64,000 nt of DNA from Catonia carolina (Eukaryota > Arthropoda > Insecta > Hemiptera > Achilidae), in NCBI GenBank assembly GCA_035578175.1, contig JAQMRL010000003.1, positions 83,587,969 to 83,651,968 of the forward strand, written 5' to 3'. The notes below the pieces were generated by a model that saw only the letters and a list, made by a program, of their open reading frames with translations, searched no databases and had not been told where the DNA came from. A program made the translations under genes and the position numbers. Positions 51,425 through 62,916 of this stretch are shown one piece after another. How positions within the stretch are numbered: the stretch's first letter is position 1; each line of letters begins with the position of its first letter.

Positions 51425-52375
51425 AAAAGAAGAACAATAAGAACTATAAGGAACCCCATGACTCATTGAGATGAGGATGATATGTATGACGTGTAAATTA
51501 TGTGTAGTCTTGTCTCAGGGCGACTATTACTGAGAATACACGGTTAATTAAGGGGGTAGTCAACTCAAGAAGATGATTTTTTAAATTTCGATTGTTTTTT
51601 GCATTTATTTGAAGTTTAAAATTTTCTGAAACACAACATTTGTTTACTTTGTTTGTACGCTGACAGAAAGTTATAAAACATCTGTTTAAATTAAAGCTCA
51701 GTTGCAAAGCGAGTGAAATTATTCCTTCAACAGTTTTCCGGAAATGTGGTTTTTGCATGATTCAACATTCTTGGCAATTAAATATTTTGCTTTGTATTTA
51801 AGATACTTGGATGATGTTTTTTTTAAATGTTCATAATTTCTACCTCTATTATCTGTGGAATGATTATTATAAAAGCCTTAATAGGGATTTAGTTAAAAAA
51901 TAATCTGTGAATACATAAAATAAATGTTTTTGAAAATCTAGTTTTTCTTCAATAAATTTCTTATAAGAAAAAATACATACAAGTGCATACAACAGATAAT
52001 AGACAGCAATTTTATGTATTTTGTAGCATAATAATCATGTTGATATCTTTCTTGGTTCCTGAGATATTTTAATCCTCGTAAAAGCCCGCTTTTCCAACCT
52101 CACCCTTATATTAGAGGCTGTAATTAGTTTTTTGGCTTGGTTCAAATGGTAGATCATTACTAGTAAATTACACTTTCCTTTAAATCAAATAATGATAAAT
52201 TGTAGCCAGAAGTTTTCATTTTCATTTTTTTGGTTGACTACCCCCTTAAATTCCAACCATTAAAGTACACCGGTAACCACTAGCTAGTATTCAGATCCAT
52301 ATAAAAGTAACTACCTTTTCTAGGATTTGAACTAGCAACCTTTGTCTCCAAAAATCAGCTGTTAAACAATGAACT
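51425..52375 (-). repeat. SINE E split by a TTAA element
   Basis: The parts are 51425-51551 (worn 3' end, CATGACTCATTGAGATGAGG) and 52246-52375 (CCATTAAAGTACACCGGTAA, B box GGATTTGAACTAGCAACC, half of the palindrome AAAATCAGCTGTTAAACA). Confidence 0.8.
51552..52245. mobile_element. TTAA-targeting nonautonomous DNA transposon
   Basis: It is 694 bp long. The ends are GGGGGTAGTCAAC and its inverse GTTGACTACCCCC, flanked by TTAA at 51548-51551 and 52246-52249. TTAA duplication is the mark of piggyBac and Kolobok elements. The GGGGG start is not what I expect of piggyBac (CCC), so Kolobok is the better guess. No transposase motif was found; the minus frame 51498-51758 crosses the end into the SINE. 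Confidence 0.85.
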
Positions 52376-52471
52376 CTCGGGGACTACTTTACTACTAATC
52401 TGATCCGTTGCGTTACTTTAAAATAATGATTTGAGTTTTTAGGGCTGAAGAAATCTCCAAGATATAACAAC

Positions 52472-52704
52472 TAAAAATATGTAAATATATAGTATGTAAA
52501 ATGTTTTCGGTCAATCAGACTAAGAGTCGTTTTCTGCATAAAATAAAATTTTTTAATTAGGTAGTCATTTTACAAAAAATTTTTGAAAAGAAATGGAAAG
52601 TCTTACAACACACAATAATTTAAGATGATTAAGTCGTATTACCTGTTTTCTGTTCGATAATATGTTCTTGGTTAAGGTCTCCAACCTCAATCATTCCTAA
52701 AAAA
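52472..52704 (+). repeat. Direct repeat, left copy (233 bp)
   Basis: This unit (AAAATATGTAAATATATAG to CAATCATTCCTAAAAAA) abuts family B on its left and is repeated at 53672-53903, about 85% alike by eye. It contains GGAAAGTCTTACAACACACA and TATTACCTGTTTTCTGTTCG. Confidence 0.85.
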
Positions 52705-53676
52705 TCTGGTGTGAAACACTCACACAACTTTCTCTTGCCAATGCAAATAATTTACAATTTAACCTAACATTACCCATAAAACATTAGAAATAAACAAAAA
52801 ACTTACCTCAATAAACATAACTTAATTTTAATCATGAATTTTAATCATGGCTTAAAAATACGGAAAATCACTCTAAATAAAAGTTGTAGATATTTTAATT
52901 TACTGTAAATTTGATTTGATATACTTGTAAAATGCACACTAAGGCTGAAATATTTAAAAAAAAATCGATTTTTTACACGTTTTCATGAGACAAAAACAGG
53001 AAATCGCTTAATTACCGCTAAACTAAGCATTATACAAAAAAAGTTTGAAATAAAAGTTTTGGGATTTTAAATTCTTTACAACTTTTATTAAATATATTTT
53101 TGCGCTAAAACGCGTAAAGCCGCAATCTTAAAAAAATAATTTTTTTACGAGAAAACAGCCTCTCCAAGAATTTCAGCAGACATAACGCCTACTCTATCTT
53201 GTGTGTGTATATATATATATATATATATTTTTTTGTTTAACATCCGACTGTTCTGCAATTACCCTATCTTGTAGAGCATAAAAAATTTAGTAAGTGAGGC
53301 GATTTTTAAAAAAATCGTAGGAGACGTTTTTGAGAAAATCGCAAAAAAGAGAAAAAATACACGAATAGACTACTACTTCCGATTGACCGATTTTGATGAA
53401 AATGTTCGTGTCGGGTCCGGTAGTAGTATCTAACTTAAGTTTCAAGTTCGTACGAGTTTCCGTTCTCGAGATATTTTGTTCACACATACACACATATACA
53501 CACACAGACACACACATGCGCGCGCACACAAACACACAGACCAATCGCTAAAAACATGTATTTTGGGTTCAGGGGATCTGAAAACGTGTAGATCCGGTGG
53601 AAACTCGATTTCGAAAAATCGATATGAAAACAATACTTTCTTTCCTATGTATTCATATAAGCAAGAGAAAGTAAAA
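52705..53676 (-). repeat. Family B repeat, full length, with nested SINE tip
   Basis: It runs from TCTGGTGTGAAACACTCACA to GCAAGAGAAAGTAAAAA. A SINE fragment sits inside at 53203-53260. The AC tract (53480-53540) includes CG steps. The frames 53287-53763 are microsatellite shadows. Confidence 0.88.
53203..53260 (-). repeat. SINE group ii 3' tip with target duplication
   Basis: AT units and a T run are followed by GTTTAACATCCGACTGTTCT and GCAATT, the group ii tail. ACTCTATCTTGT (53191-53202) and ACCCTATCTTGT (53261-53272) duplicate the family B target. This is an extreme 5'-truncated insertion. Confidence 0.75.
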
Positions 53677-53903
53677 ATATATAAATATATAGAATCTAAA
53701 ATATTTTCGGTCAGCCAGAGTACAATGAGTCGTCTCCTGAATAAAATAACAATTTTAAATTAGTTATTCTACAAGAAAATTTTGAAAAGAATTGGAAAGT
53801 CTTACAACACACAATAATAAAGGTGATTAAATCGTATTACCTGTTTTCTGTTCGATTATATGTTCTTGGTTTAGGTCTCCAACCACAATCATTCCTAAAA
53901 AAA
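53672..53903 (+). repeat. Direct repeat, right copy (232 bp)
   Basis: Partner of 52472-52704. It abuts the other end of the family B copy. Confidence 0.85.
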
Positions 53904-55786
53904 TAAACTGTATAACAATATATTAAATGAAATTTTTAGTTTAACATAAGCTATGTTCTATTGTAGTTAGTCAATTTTTATATTTCTGAATTTGTTTTCA
54001 TTTATCGTTTTATTCATTAAATCAGTTTTATCGATTTAAAATTTTAAGAGAAATGCAATCAAATATATCTTCTACTATTCCGGAATCTTTCTGTAGTTTT
54101 TAATCCCCGATAGCCCACGATAGTCCAGTTACTTGATTAATTATTTAGGCTGTCGATATTTTTTGATGATTAGTTCAACAAAATTTATAAGAAAAAATAC
54201 CATTGGACGTCTCTGTCAAATTCATGGCTAATTACACTCAATTTAGCATCAAAATGAACTATCATTTGAACCATCTTTGTTTGAATTGGACCCTTATTCT
54301 ATTTGTGTGAACAGTATAGAATAATTTAAATTGAACGAATAAATGTTAAACTACTTACCCAGAATAGAATGTAATTAATGTAGGCCAGAACGGAATAATT
54401 AACGAAAAATAAGCAAACTTATCTAAACTTTTCTTTAAATTTTATTAGAGGCAATTTTTAAAATTAATATCTAACATTTTGTCTTTGACATCTAACAGAT
54501 GTCAGAAACTACAAGAGAGCAACAAACGGTTTTCAGATTCGTAATCTACACAAAAAGATAGTAGGCCTGGATTAAATTTGAAGTTCCGGTTTTGACTGGA
54601 AGTGGCGAAAATCCTGAAGTCAAGAATCAAAGTCGGAATTTGAAAACAAAAATAGTGTCATTCAAATCCTCTAAAAATCACTAATGATTTTTGCCATGTC
54701 TATGATAAGCCTTTTTTTAAATTGACACAAGCCGTGAGACATAAAACTCACTTAATTTCTTCTTTTGCTGAGATCAAAATTTTTATTTTTAAACCAAAAT
54801 AAATTAGTTTCATGTATGTTTTGGAATGAAAATTTTTGTGATAACCTACAAGAGAATAATTCACAACTTTCCAAACTAGTTCATTGCTTTATTTTTTGTT
54901 TAGTTTAATGCCTAATCACCTCATTATCCATTATAACTTAACATTGTAATTTTACTGCTATAATAAACGCAACATTTAAAAGCTCAAAGGACTTCTAACC
55001 TCATAAAATAATCTTTACACTAAAAGTAATGCCTGACATTAATTGCTGAAAGATTTATCGGTAGGAAACATGAAAATTAAAGGGCGTTAGTTACGACGCG
55101 ATGGTTTAAATGCTCATCAAATGAAAACGGTTCATCCAATACTCTATTTATACGGTACACAATAAATTTTAAAATATATGATTTGATTGCTCGGTTTCAT
55201 ATTATTACAAAAAAAAAACTATAATTACTGTAAGTAAAAGTGAGGTCACAATACTAGATATTTCACAAAATCGTAAAAATCACATTATCTTCTTCTTAAC
55301 ACTTAAGATACCACCTGAGGATAAAACTAAAAGGTTATTCATAATGTAAAATGTTTATTATTCTCATAGTGATCTTTAAATACAGGTCTATAGATACAAA
55401 TTGTTCTTTTACATTTTCTCTTTATTTCTTACTCGAATTATTTTGATAAATTCTTCGAACTGCAGATTCTAAACCTTTGACTTTAATAACTTCTTCTCTT
55501 CACTTAGACCGTCTAACCTGTCTCAACATATTTTTTTTTATTGGAAAACTGTAATTAAAATAAGTTATTCTCAGTGTTATAGAGGTGTTCCCCAGTTTCT
55601 TCTTCCTTCAGGCTTATACCTGTTTTAGAATTATTTATCCCTTTATTCTTTGGGAATGCTTCATCCATTTATTGTGATAATAACTAATTCTCTCATTTAC
55701 ATTTATTGTCTATAAACTCTTGGAGGTCAAATTCTATTTAGAATACTGGGGGAAATCGATGCCGAATAAGTATCATTATTAAATTC
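53904..55786. other. Spacer of 1.9 kb, almost nothing recognised
   Basis: AT-rich. Near 55600 AGGCTTATACCTGTTTTAGAA, inverted, faintly resembles the shared LINE 3' end, and CTTCTTCC precedes it. No gene was seen. Confidence 0.45.
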
Positions 55787-55961
55787 CAGAGGAGATAACT
55801 GTGACTAGGGTCTTTTACATCTCTACCTCTTCTGTTTTTAAGTCCTCTGCCATATAATTGTCTGACTATATGATAAGAAACAACACTATTTTTTGTAGCC
55901 CTGGAACTAGCAGATCGAGTGCAATTAATTTAACCCGCCACTTACCTGTCGTGGGCAATGA
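55787..55961 (-). repeat. Family A 5' half
   Basis: It runs from AGAGGAGATAACTGTGACTA to CACTTACCTGTCGTGGGC, inverted. The hairpin end is missing. Confidence 0.8.
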
Positions 55962-56000
55962 GGTTGCTTATTGTTCTTAAATTGAACAAATTGCAACGAA
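55962..56000 (+). repeat. SINE E 3' tip
   Basis: GAGGTTGCTTATTGTTCTTA then AATTGAACAAATTGCAACG. It is fused directly to the family A piece. Confidence 0.65.
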
Positions 56001-56744
56001 CCTACATAAGGGATTTAACAAAAATCGTTTAGTAATATTGTGCATATACTAAATATTTCCATGTTATATTATTTCTTAGTTTTGACTTTAACCTTCTTGA
56101 ATCTTATTTAATTTAGACATATTTTAATGACAACTTGTATTATAGCTGAGATCTTTCCTTACACCTGTCTAAACTTGCCAATCTCTATTTAGAATTTCAT
56201 AATTTGATATGGTGAAGATAGAAAGAGAAAGAGTGTGGGGGAGAGAGGTGAGGAAGCATGAGGGAGAGGATGTGAATGAGATTCGTTGGCCTTAATGATC
56301 TTGTTGCCAATGGATATATACAAAATAACCCACTAACTTCTCATCTAGCTAAGGCCCAAATACAGTAGTTGTATTACAGATTACGTAGAAGAGTTTCTCA
56401 TACTGTCCGCTCAACTTTTCTATTTAAGCTTATTATAATTAGCAATTCGATATTACATTCATATCATTCATAGCGGATTAATATAATTCTTCCCATTTCG
56501 CATATCATTAATCATCTCTTATATTCTAGCTGTTGTAATCTTATATAAAAATGTGGTTTAATTTTCTTAACCTGGATTTATTTCATCTATTTATTTGTTT
56601 GTGCTAATATATCGGGTCTTTTGCTAAAAGGGAATGAAGTTTATAGTCACACCCGTGACCACATTATTAATTATTCATACTTTTACTAAACAACAACTTT
56701 TTTAAATTAGTAAACTAGTAGTGTTTTCTTTTAATAGTTGTTTC
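56001..56744. other. Spacer with GA-rich tract
   Basis: A purine tract lies at 56212-56280. No gene or family was recognised. Confidence 0.5.
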
Positions 56745-56915
56745 TTTTTTTAATTTATTTAAAGTCGCATCAACAGCTTGATCATTAGTGACTACGGTGG
56801 GATTTTAACGATGGGTTTTTAACTTCATGAAAATTTCCAGACCCTGGCCGGAAATCGAACCCGGCACTTTTGCATGGTAGGCTAACGCGCTACCACTACG
56901 TTACGTAGGCGGACG
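56745..56915 (-). repeat. tRNA-derived SINE, group iii, complete
   Basis: The minus strand has the head CCGCCTACGTAACGTAGTGG, B box GGTTCGATTTCC, body CCACCGTAGTCACTAATGAT and end GCTGTTGATGCGACTTTAAA. Confidence 0.82.
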
Positions 56916-57071
56916 AAAAAGTTGTTTTAATAATGTGTCATTCCATTATGTTGCTCGTTTTATTTGGTGGAATATTTTTCTCGTATTTTAAAAATATAAG
57001 ATATCGAGTTAATTTAAAATACAATTTATTTTTACTTATGTCATCAAAAATAGTTATTAAATTATACTTGA

Positions 57072-57195
57072 CCCACCGGATTGTTCTAGTGCTAAAGTCG
57101 TCACCGCGAATCAGCTGTTTGACAGCTGAGACGAAGTTTCCGTGGTTCAAATTCTAGTGAAGGTTACTTTAATATCGATTTGAATACTAGACCTG
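57072..57195 (+). repeat. SINE E, 5' half
   Basis: CCACCGGATTGTTCTAGTGC, the palindrome (AATCAGCTGTTTGACAGCTGA) and a B box (GTGGTTCAAATTC) are present. It stops where a LINE piece begins. Confidence 0.75.
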
Positions 57196-57423
57196 TACAA
57201 AGATATCAGATGGATAATAGCAATGGAGAAGTCCTATTCTGAAGAAGTAATTATTAATAGAGGAGTAAGACAAGGGTGTGGTCTATCACCCACTTTGTTT
57301 TCTTATTTATTTGGTTGACGTAATCAGAAGGTGGAAGTCTCAAATACACAGTGGGTATTCTCATAGGAGAAGATAGGGTTGTAAACTGCCTATTATTTGC
57401 CGATGACCTGATAGTGCTACAGG
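57196..57423 (+). pseudogene. LINE reverse transcriptase fragment
   Basis: One frame reads NRGVRQGCGLSPTLFSYLF and, after disruptions, another reads VNCLLFADDLIVLQ. These are the RT motif before the active site and the FADD active-site box. Stops and a shift lie between them. It is only about 75 codons and is dead. Confidence 0.75.
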
Positions 57424-57462
57424 TTTTACGTTTTGAGTCCTAAAGAGTCGTAAAGAGTGTAA

Positions 57463-57932
57463 AACTCTTTTACGTAAAAACACCCTCACCAAGAATTTCA
57501 GCAAACATGGCGCCTACCTATCTTGTAGAGCATAAAAAATTTAGTAAATCAGGTGATTTAAAGAAAAAACGTAAGACCAGTTTTTGAAAAAATCGCAAAA
57601 AAGTAAAAAATTACCCGAATAAACTACTACTTCCGGTTAACCGATTTTGATGAAAATGTTCGTGTCGGGTCCGGTAGCAGTGTGTAACTAAAGTTTCAAG
57701 TTTCAAGTTCGTACGATGTTTCGTTCTTAAGATATTCTGTTCACACACACACACACTCACAGACACACAGATAGACACACTTAGACACACAAAGACTAAT
57801 CGCTAAAAACATGTTTTTCAGGTTCAGGGGGTCTGGAAACGTGTAGATCCAGTGAAAACTCGATTTTGAAAAATCGACATGAAAACAATACATACCTTCC
57901 TAAATATTCATATAGGCAAGAGAAAGTAAAAA
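57463..57932 (-). repeat. Family B, 5' half
   Basis: It runs from TTACGTAAAAACACCCTCAC to GGCAAGAGAAAGTAAAAA, with the AC/AG tract at 57743-57795. The 3' modules are missing. Confidence 0.85.
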
Positions 57933-58895
57933 TGACCAAATTAATTAATTTAACAATAAAATTAACACTTTTAACAATTTTTCGCAACCCGCTTACTGAC
58001 AGGAGTTTTTAAAAACATATTGTTTCAGAAGGATTTGATTTCCCGGAAGTTAACTAAATACAAAGGAAACCTGACGTGTAAAGTAACACAAGTAATAACA
58101 GATAAAATGTTAAGATAATACAATAATTTATGGAGTGTTATAATTTAATTTATTATCGCAAGTTATTTAAAATGAAATTAACACATTATTTATTCCTTTA
58201 CAAGTGATTCCGGATGAATAGGGGTTGTTAAATTTTATATAAACCTATAAACTTACTATAAAATTATTTAGGCTTACAATATAAACTACTTTCACCAATT
58301 AGCCAAGTGGTCTGTAAAGGCCTAAATTTGTTCATACGGTTGATTTTTAACTCAATAAATTTATTTATAACCAGTAGCATGTACTGTATTATATATTATA
58401 TAAATAAACCTTCATTTTAATATTATTATATTATAATATTATTCAGACCGTACAAGTTAATCTTGGCACACATGAATTAGTTACTGTATTATTCGTTTGC
58501 AAATGAAGTTACATGTAGAATAGATATCTTTACTCAACATGACATTTCTGAACTCAATGATCTTCATTTCTATTCTGTTTAGAGATAATGTCTTCGTATT
58601 CCATTATTAATTTATTATACCTTAATTTCCAATTAATTCAATTTATATCAATTTGTTTACTCGTAATGACAGACCAATTATTTATACATTATTAATATTA
58701 TTAATAGTATGTTATATGCAAATTAGATTAATACATTTTATTTTTTTAAACTTTTTACCGATAACGCCTTATCTCTTTCTTTTGAATACATCATTTTTTA
58801 GATACATACAAGACATGTCCTCTAGATTACTCAATCTTTGCCATTGAGAAATGTTTCCTTTTCTACTTCTAAGGTCACTGGCTAATTTTGGATAC
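57933..58895. other. Spacer, nothing recognised
   Basis: AT-rich. Frames such as 58653-58847 show no family features. Confidence 0.45.
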
Positions 58896-58897
58896 TA

Positions 58898-59729
58898 CAG
58901 AGTGATTTTTTAGTCCTGTTACCAAATTGTTAATGTCTGGTAATATTTTTCTAAAAAAATTAATTTTGTTTTGTGACACTAAGTTGGTAGCCCTACTCAA
59001 CCAGTATGGATATGGCAGAATTTTACACAGCTCAAGGAGAATCAACTCACACACGCGCTACCACTACGCGAGTGAGTTGATTCTCCTTGAGCTGTGTAAA
59101 ATTTTGTGCCATTTCCAGTCGTGCTACGAACAGAATGTCTTTTATCCTAAAACAATCTCTTGTTTAAATCTGGAGGCTGAAGCTCTAGAACTAATCGTAT
59201 GTGATACGGATACAATTTCAATTTTTTAGCAGCTTTCTGAGCACTCGAACATGACAAATCAACATGCGAGGAAAGTTTTTGTAAACTTTTCCATGGAGAA
59301 TTGAGCAATCTTGTTTTCACATTCTCTTAACGTCATCTGTCAAGAGAGTTGGTCGACCACTACGTTTTCTGCTACAAACAATACCTGCCTCTAAAAATCA
59401 GTTAGTTAGCCTAGAAATTGACTAGAATAGAGTGGAGGAACACCAAAAAATTTAATTTGAAATGATTCTTTTACACTCGCATAAGATTTTGTAGCAAAAT
59501 ATTGTTCAAGAATGAAAACCCGTTGTTCTAGGGTAAAAGACATTCTATTCGTAACACAACTGGAAACAGCACAACATTTTACGCAACTCAAGGAGAATCA
59601 ACTCAAACTGTCGTATCTATACCGGTTGAGTAGGGCTACCAACTTTGTGTCACAAAACAAAATATCCCTTTCTTAGAAAAAAATTACCAGACATTAACAA
59701 TTGGGTAACAGGACTAAAAAATCACCCGG
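58898..59729. mobile_element. Foldback Tc1/mariner-type element
   Basis: TA flanks both ends (58896-58897, 59730-59731). The ends (GTGATTTTTTAGTCCTGTTA and its inverse) begin inverted arms of about 250 bp, 58898-59152 and 59478-59729. Each arm contains what was once the transposase leader and start codon (GAATAGAATGTCTTTTAC-type). The left arm has an extra inverted piece making a 32-bp perfect stem (59017-59100) around a loop of about 20 bases. At 832 bp it cannot code for a whole transposase. Confidence 0.75.
59130..59570 (-). pseudogene. Transposase N-terminal remnant (HTH type)
   Basis: On the minus strand from 59542: MSFTLEQRVFILEQYFATKS, then ASVKESFQIKF, the DNA-binding helix-turn-helix start of a mariner-like transposase. 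After a deletion, SRKRSGRPTLLTDD (the GRP..-type hook) follows, and in another frame AAKKLKLYPYHIRLVLELQP. The DDE/DDD catalytic domain is absent. Confidence 0.7.
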
Positions 59730-60014
59730 TATTTAATGTCCTCAACCAGGCCAGAAATCTTCATTTTTAAATAATTTTCCTTACAACAGTATTTTCTAAA
59801 ATATTTTTGTTTTTAAGATTAATTAAAATAATTAAAGGAGAAAGAGGTTTTATGAACTATAAAAATACTCAAATGTTTGAGTCATGTGGTGAAAGAGATT
59901 TTCAGTCATGTAATAGGCCTAATTCAGGGAAAAATTATTTTTAGATATTCTGTTTTCCTATAAATGAACGTCAAGCCTGTTTTTTAGTATTTGTCTTTCA
60001 GTTTTCTCAACATA

Positions 60015-60912
60015 CGCGGTGTGTCAATTAAGTTTCGGGAACTTAGTTATAACTCGGGAATTGGCAACACTGCGTCGTTCGTAAACATACAACCGGAAAT
60101 AGAGAACCTTTATTTTGTTGCAGTCGTAGCTTTAAGTCAAGAGCACATTTGGATTGTGTTTTATGCGTGTTTTTCAAAAGTAACTTTTTTAGTGATGTCG
60201 TGAAAATGAGTGACTTACGTTACTAGCGAGGTTAGAGAGGATTTGTTGTCCCGCATTCAGAGGGACGGCAGGGATTGTATGAGTCGGATAGTCACTAGAG
60301 ATGAGACCTGGATATTTGAGTATGACCTCGAGATCCGTAAACAAAGTCAGCAGTGAATAAAAAAGGGTGGGGAGCGGCCAACGAAAACGAGGATGTCCAA
60401 GTTGTGACTGAAGGCAATGTTGATAATTTCTTTCGATATCCGCGGCATAATTCATCGAGAATATGTTCCTGCTGGCCAGACAGTGACTGGACAGTTTTCT
60501 GTTGGTGTCCTGGAGCATTCATTTTACGCCGAGGATTTTGCTCCACGACAATGCGCCGGCCCATTCGTTGTTCATTGTGAAAGAGGTTTTGGCAAAAAAA
60601 GGCGTTCCAACGTTGCCGCACCCACCCTATAGCCCCGATATCGCCCCCTGCATTTTCTTCTTATTCTCCAAAATGAGGTTGCAGCTCAAGGGAACTCATC
60701 ATGGCGGTGTACAGGAGGTCAAGGAAGCTGTAACCGCGGTGCTGAATGGAGTAACTTCGAAAGATTACCAAGGGTGCTTCCAATCGTGGGAGTAACGTTA
60801 GAATCGTTGTGTAGAAATAGAAGAAGACTATTTTGAAGGTCGATAACAAAATTTTGCTCGTAACTTGATTTTCGTGTGTTTTATTGACCCGGAACTTAAT
60901 TGCTACACCTCG
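60015..60912 (+). mobile_element. mariner element, deleted and dead
   Basis: TA at 60013-60014 and 60913-60914. The ends are CGCGGTGTGTCAATTAAGTT (left) and the inverse of AACTTAATTGCTACACCTCG (right). At about 898 bp it is roughly 400 bp short of a usual mariner (about 1.3 kb). It belongs to the DD34D mariner group by its transposase remnant. Confidence 0.9.
60208..60846 (+). pseudogene. mariner transposase, broken
   Basis: It starts MSDLRY then a stop and a large deletion of the N-terminus. VTRDETWIFEYDLEIRKQSQ holds the first catalytic Asp. Frame changes lead to DIRGIIHREYVPAGQTVTGQ, then LLHDNAPAHSLFIVKEVLAKK (second Asp), then HPPYSPDIAPCIFFLFSKM, where the third Asp of DD34D (PCDFFLF) is Ile. 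Two stops precede the NRCVEIEEDYFEGR-type end. No activity is possible from this copy. Confidence 0.88.
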
Positions 60913-60914
60913 TA

Positions 60915-61594
60915 TACTCGAGATCCTCTTCATCCTGGGCAACAACAACTATCTCGTCGGTAAAATACAAGGTGAAAAGATGTTCTTTTCTAACTGGCAC
61001 TCTTTAATATATACCTATAAAAATTATTAAAACTTATATAATTTATTTGTATTTACCGATTTGTAAATTTACAATAATAAATTTGATCTAATTATATTAT
61101 TTGCCATTTGAATACTCAAAAGGAAACTACAACGAGCGGTTGGAGAAAGTTTAGTAATGAATAAATGTATTAACTTATTATATTACATTAAAACTCTAAT
61201 GAAAATGAATTTATCATTCTTTTCAAAGAGTATATCAGTTGGTTAATGTCATCAACTTATCATCAACCAGTGCAATAGGTAAGTTAGAGAAGAAAGTAAA
61301 AAATGAAAAGTGTATAAATGAAATAATTCATAGAGTAGTTAGTACTTATGTTACTGTGGTTAAAATTATTAGTTGTAGTAAAAGAAATTATTGTTTCATT
61401 AAATTTGTTCTACTTTTATTGTTTTCATGTATGAATGTTATACTAAAATTCAAAATGTTCATGCGAGGAAATAATAAATAATTCTATTATTATTATATAT
61501 TTTCATAGAAGCGTTAACTTGTTTAGTTGTTATACATTAGTGTTTGTGTATGTGTACTGTACAATGTAATTCAATCTGTTTAAGGGGGTTTACC
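60915..61594. other. Spacer, nothing recognised
   Basis: AT-rich. The frame 61239-61481 shows no family features. Confidence 0.45.
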
Positions 61595-62178
61595 CAAACA
61601 ACAAGCAGGTGGAGTATTAAATTATTTGCACTCGATCTACTAGTTCCAGGGCTACAAAAAATAGTTCTGTTTCTTATCACATGGTTAGCCAATTATAAGA
61701 CTGAAGCATTTAAGAACAGAAGAGGTAGAGGCGTAAAAGAGACTAGTCAGAGTTATCTCCTCTGAGAGTAATGAATTTCATTATACAGCCAGATCCTGTG
61801 GTGAATGAAGTGAAGGTGTCATTTACAGGGTGGAAATTAGCTACTTTTCGGAGGTCCTGGCGTGTTTTCTTTTTGCATCCAGGAGACTTCAAAGGGAGTA
61901 TAGGACATGTCAAGATAAAACTGATAAACTGAAAGTTTATCACCAATGATAAATTCATCACTACCACCAAAAAATTATTTCTGCTACTGCTTACTTCAGT
62001 AGGCTTGTCATGAACCCAATTGAATCAAATATCACACAAAATAAAAAAATAAAAAAGTCAGTTGATAAACATACTTTTCTATTCAGTAAGGAAGGCAATG
62101 GTAAACCACACTCCTCGTTTTATTTAGTAAAGCCTCTTAAAGTTCAAACCAACCTTTCGACTGATGACTTTAACAACA
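61595..62178 (+). repeat. Family A retroposon interrupted by about 200 bp
   Basis: The 5' part 61595-61865 (CAAGCAGGTGGAGTATTAAA to TCCTGGCGTG) and the 3' part 62065-62178 (GATAAACATACTTTTCTATT to ACTTTAACAACAA) belong together. The 200 bases between them match no other repeat in the window. Confidence 0.85.
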
Positions 62179-62908
62179 AGGGAGGAGTCTACCAAAACAA
62201 AACTTTTTTATTTTAAGGAGAAGGAAGCTCATATTTAAACTAATTATTGGGGACACAAAGGAGAATACATTGCTAAATTTTTATAATTCTATGACAACCA
62301 AACCTCACTTCAAGTGGAAGGAATGAAAATTCAGTACTTCACGAAAAAAATTATATCTCTGAGTATATTTCCCCAATCAACTGGATTCAAAACCGAAAAT
62401 GAGCAAAAAATTATCTAGGGACGCCGGATAGACTATAAGATACGCTTACTCTGAAAATCTTTGTTCTTTTTTCTGTTTTTTTCATAAGAATTTTTTTACT
62501 TTTTAAATTTTAAACTCCATAAAACATGTTCTGCTAAGACTTATTTAATAATACTCAGGTCTCTAGAGCAGAATATACTGAATCAGTGGGATAAAATTAT
62601 TCATTTGTCTTAATTACAACTAAAGTCATGATTTTTTTTAGTGTTTGCTAAACAACAAAGTCATAATTTTTGGAAATAAGCAATTAAAGATATACTAAGG
62701 TTTTTACGGAGAAAATGGTCTGCACTACGCCATTCCTACTCATTTTGTACGCAAACATTTGTGTTACCTAACGTATAAAAGGTGAACTAAATAGGAAAAT
62801 GAACAAGCTTTAAACTGGTGAAAAAATAATGGTTTTATCTTTTTCCATCCGGAAGATATCTGTAACAGAAATGTGTTTATTTTGTACGAAAGCAAGTCTT
62901 GTATTGAA
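62179..62908. other. Spacer, nothing recognised
   Basis: AT-rich, with no family or coding signal. Confidence 0.45.
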
Positions 62909-62916
62909 AACCGATA

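Noticed and set aside
57933..58895. Host exons in the quieter spacers (also 50229-51424 and 53904-55786)
   Set aside because: No frame, splice-flanked or otherwise, carried a recognisable motif or protein-like composition by eye; a search with transcripts would be decisive.
60353..60632. Separate small genes in the mariner region
   Set aside because: They are alternate frames of the broken transposase.
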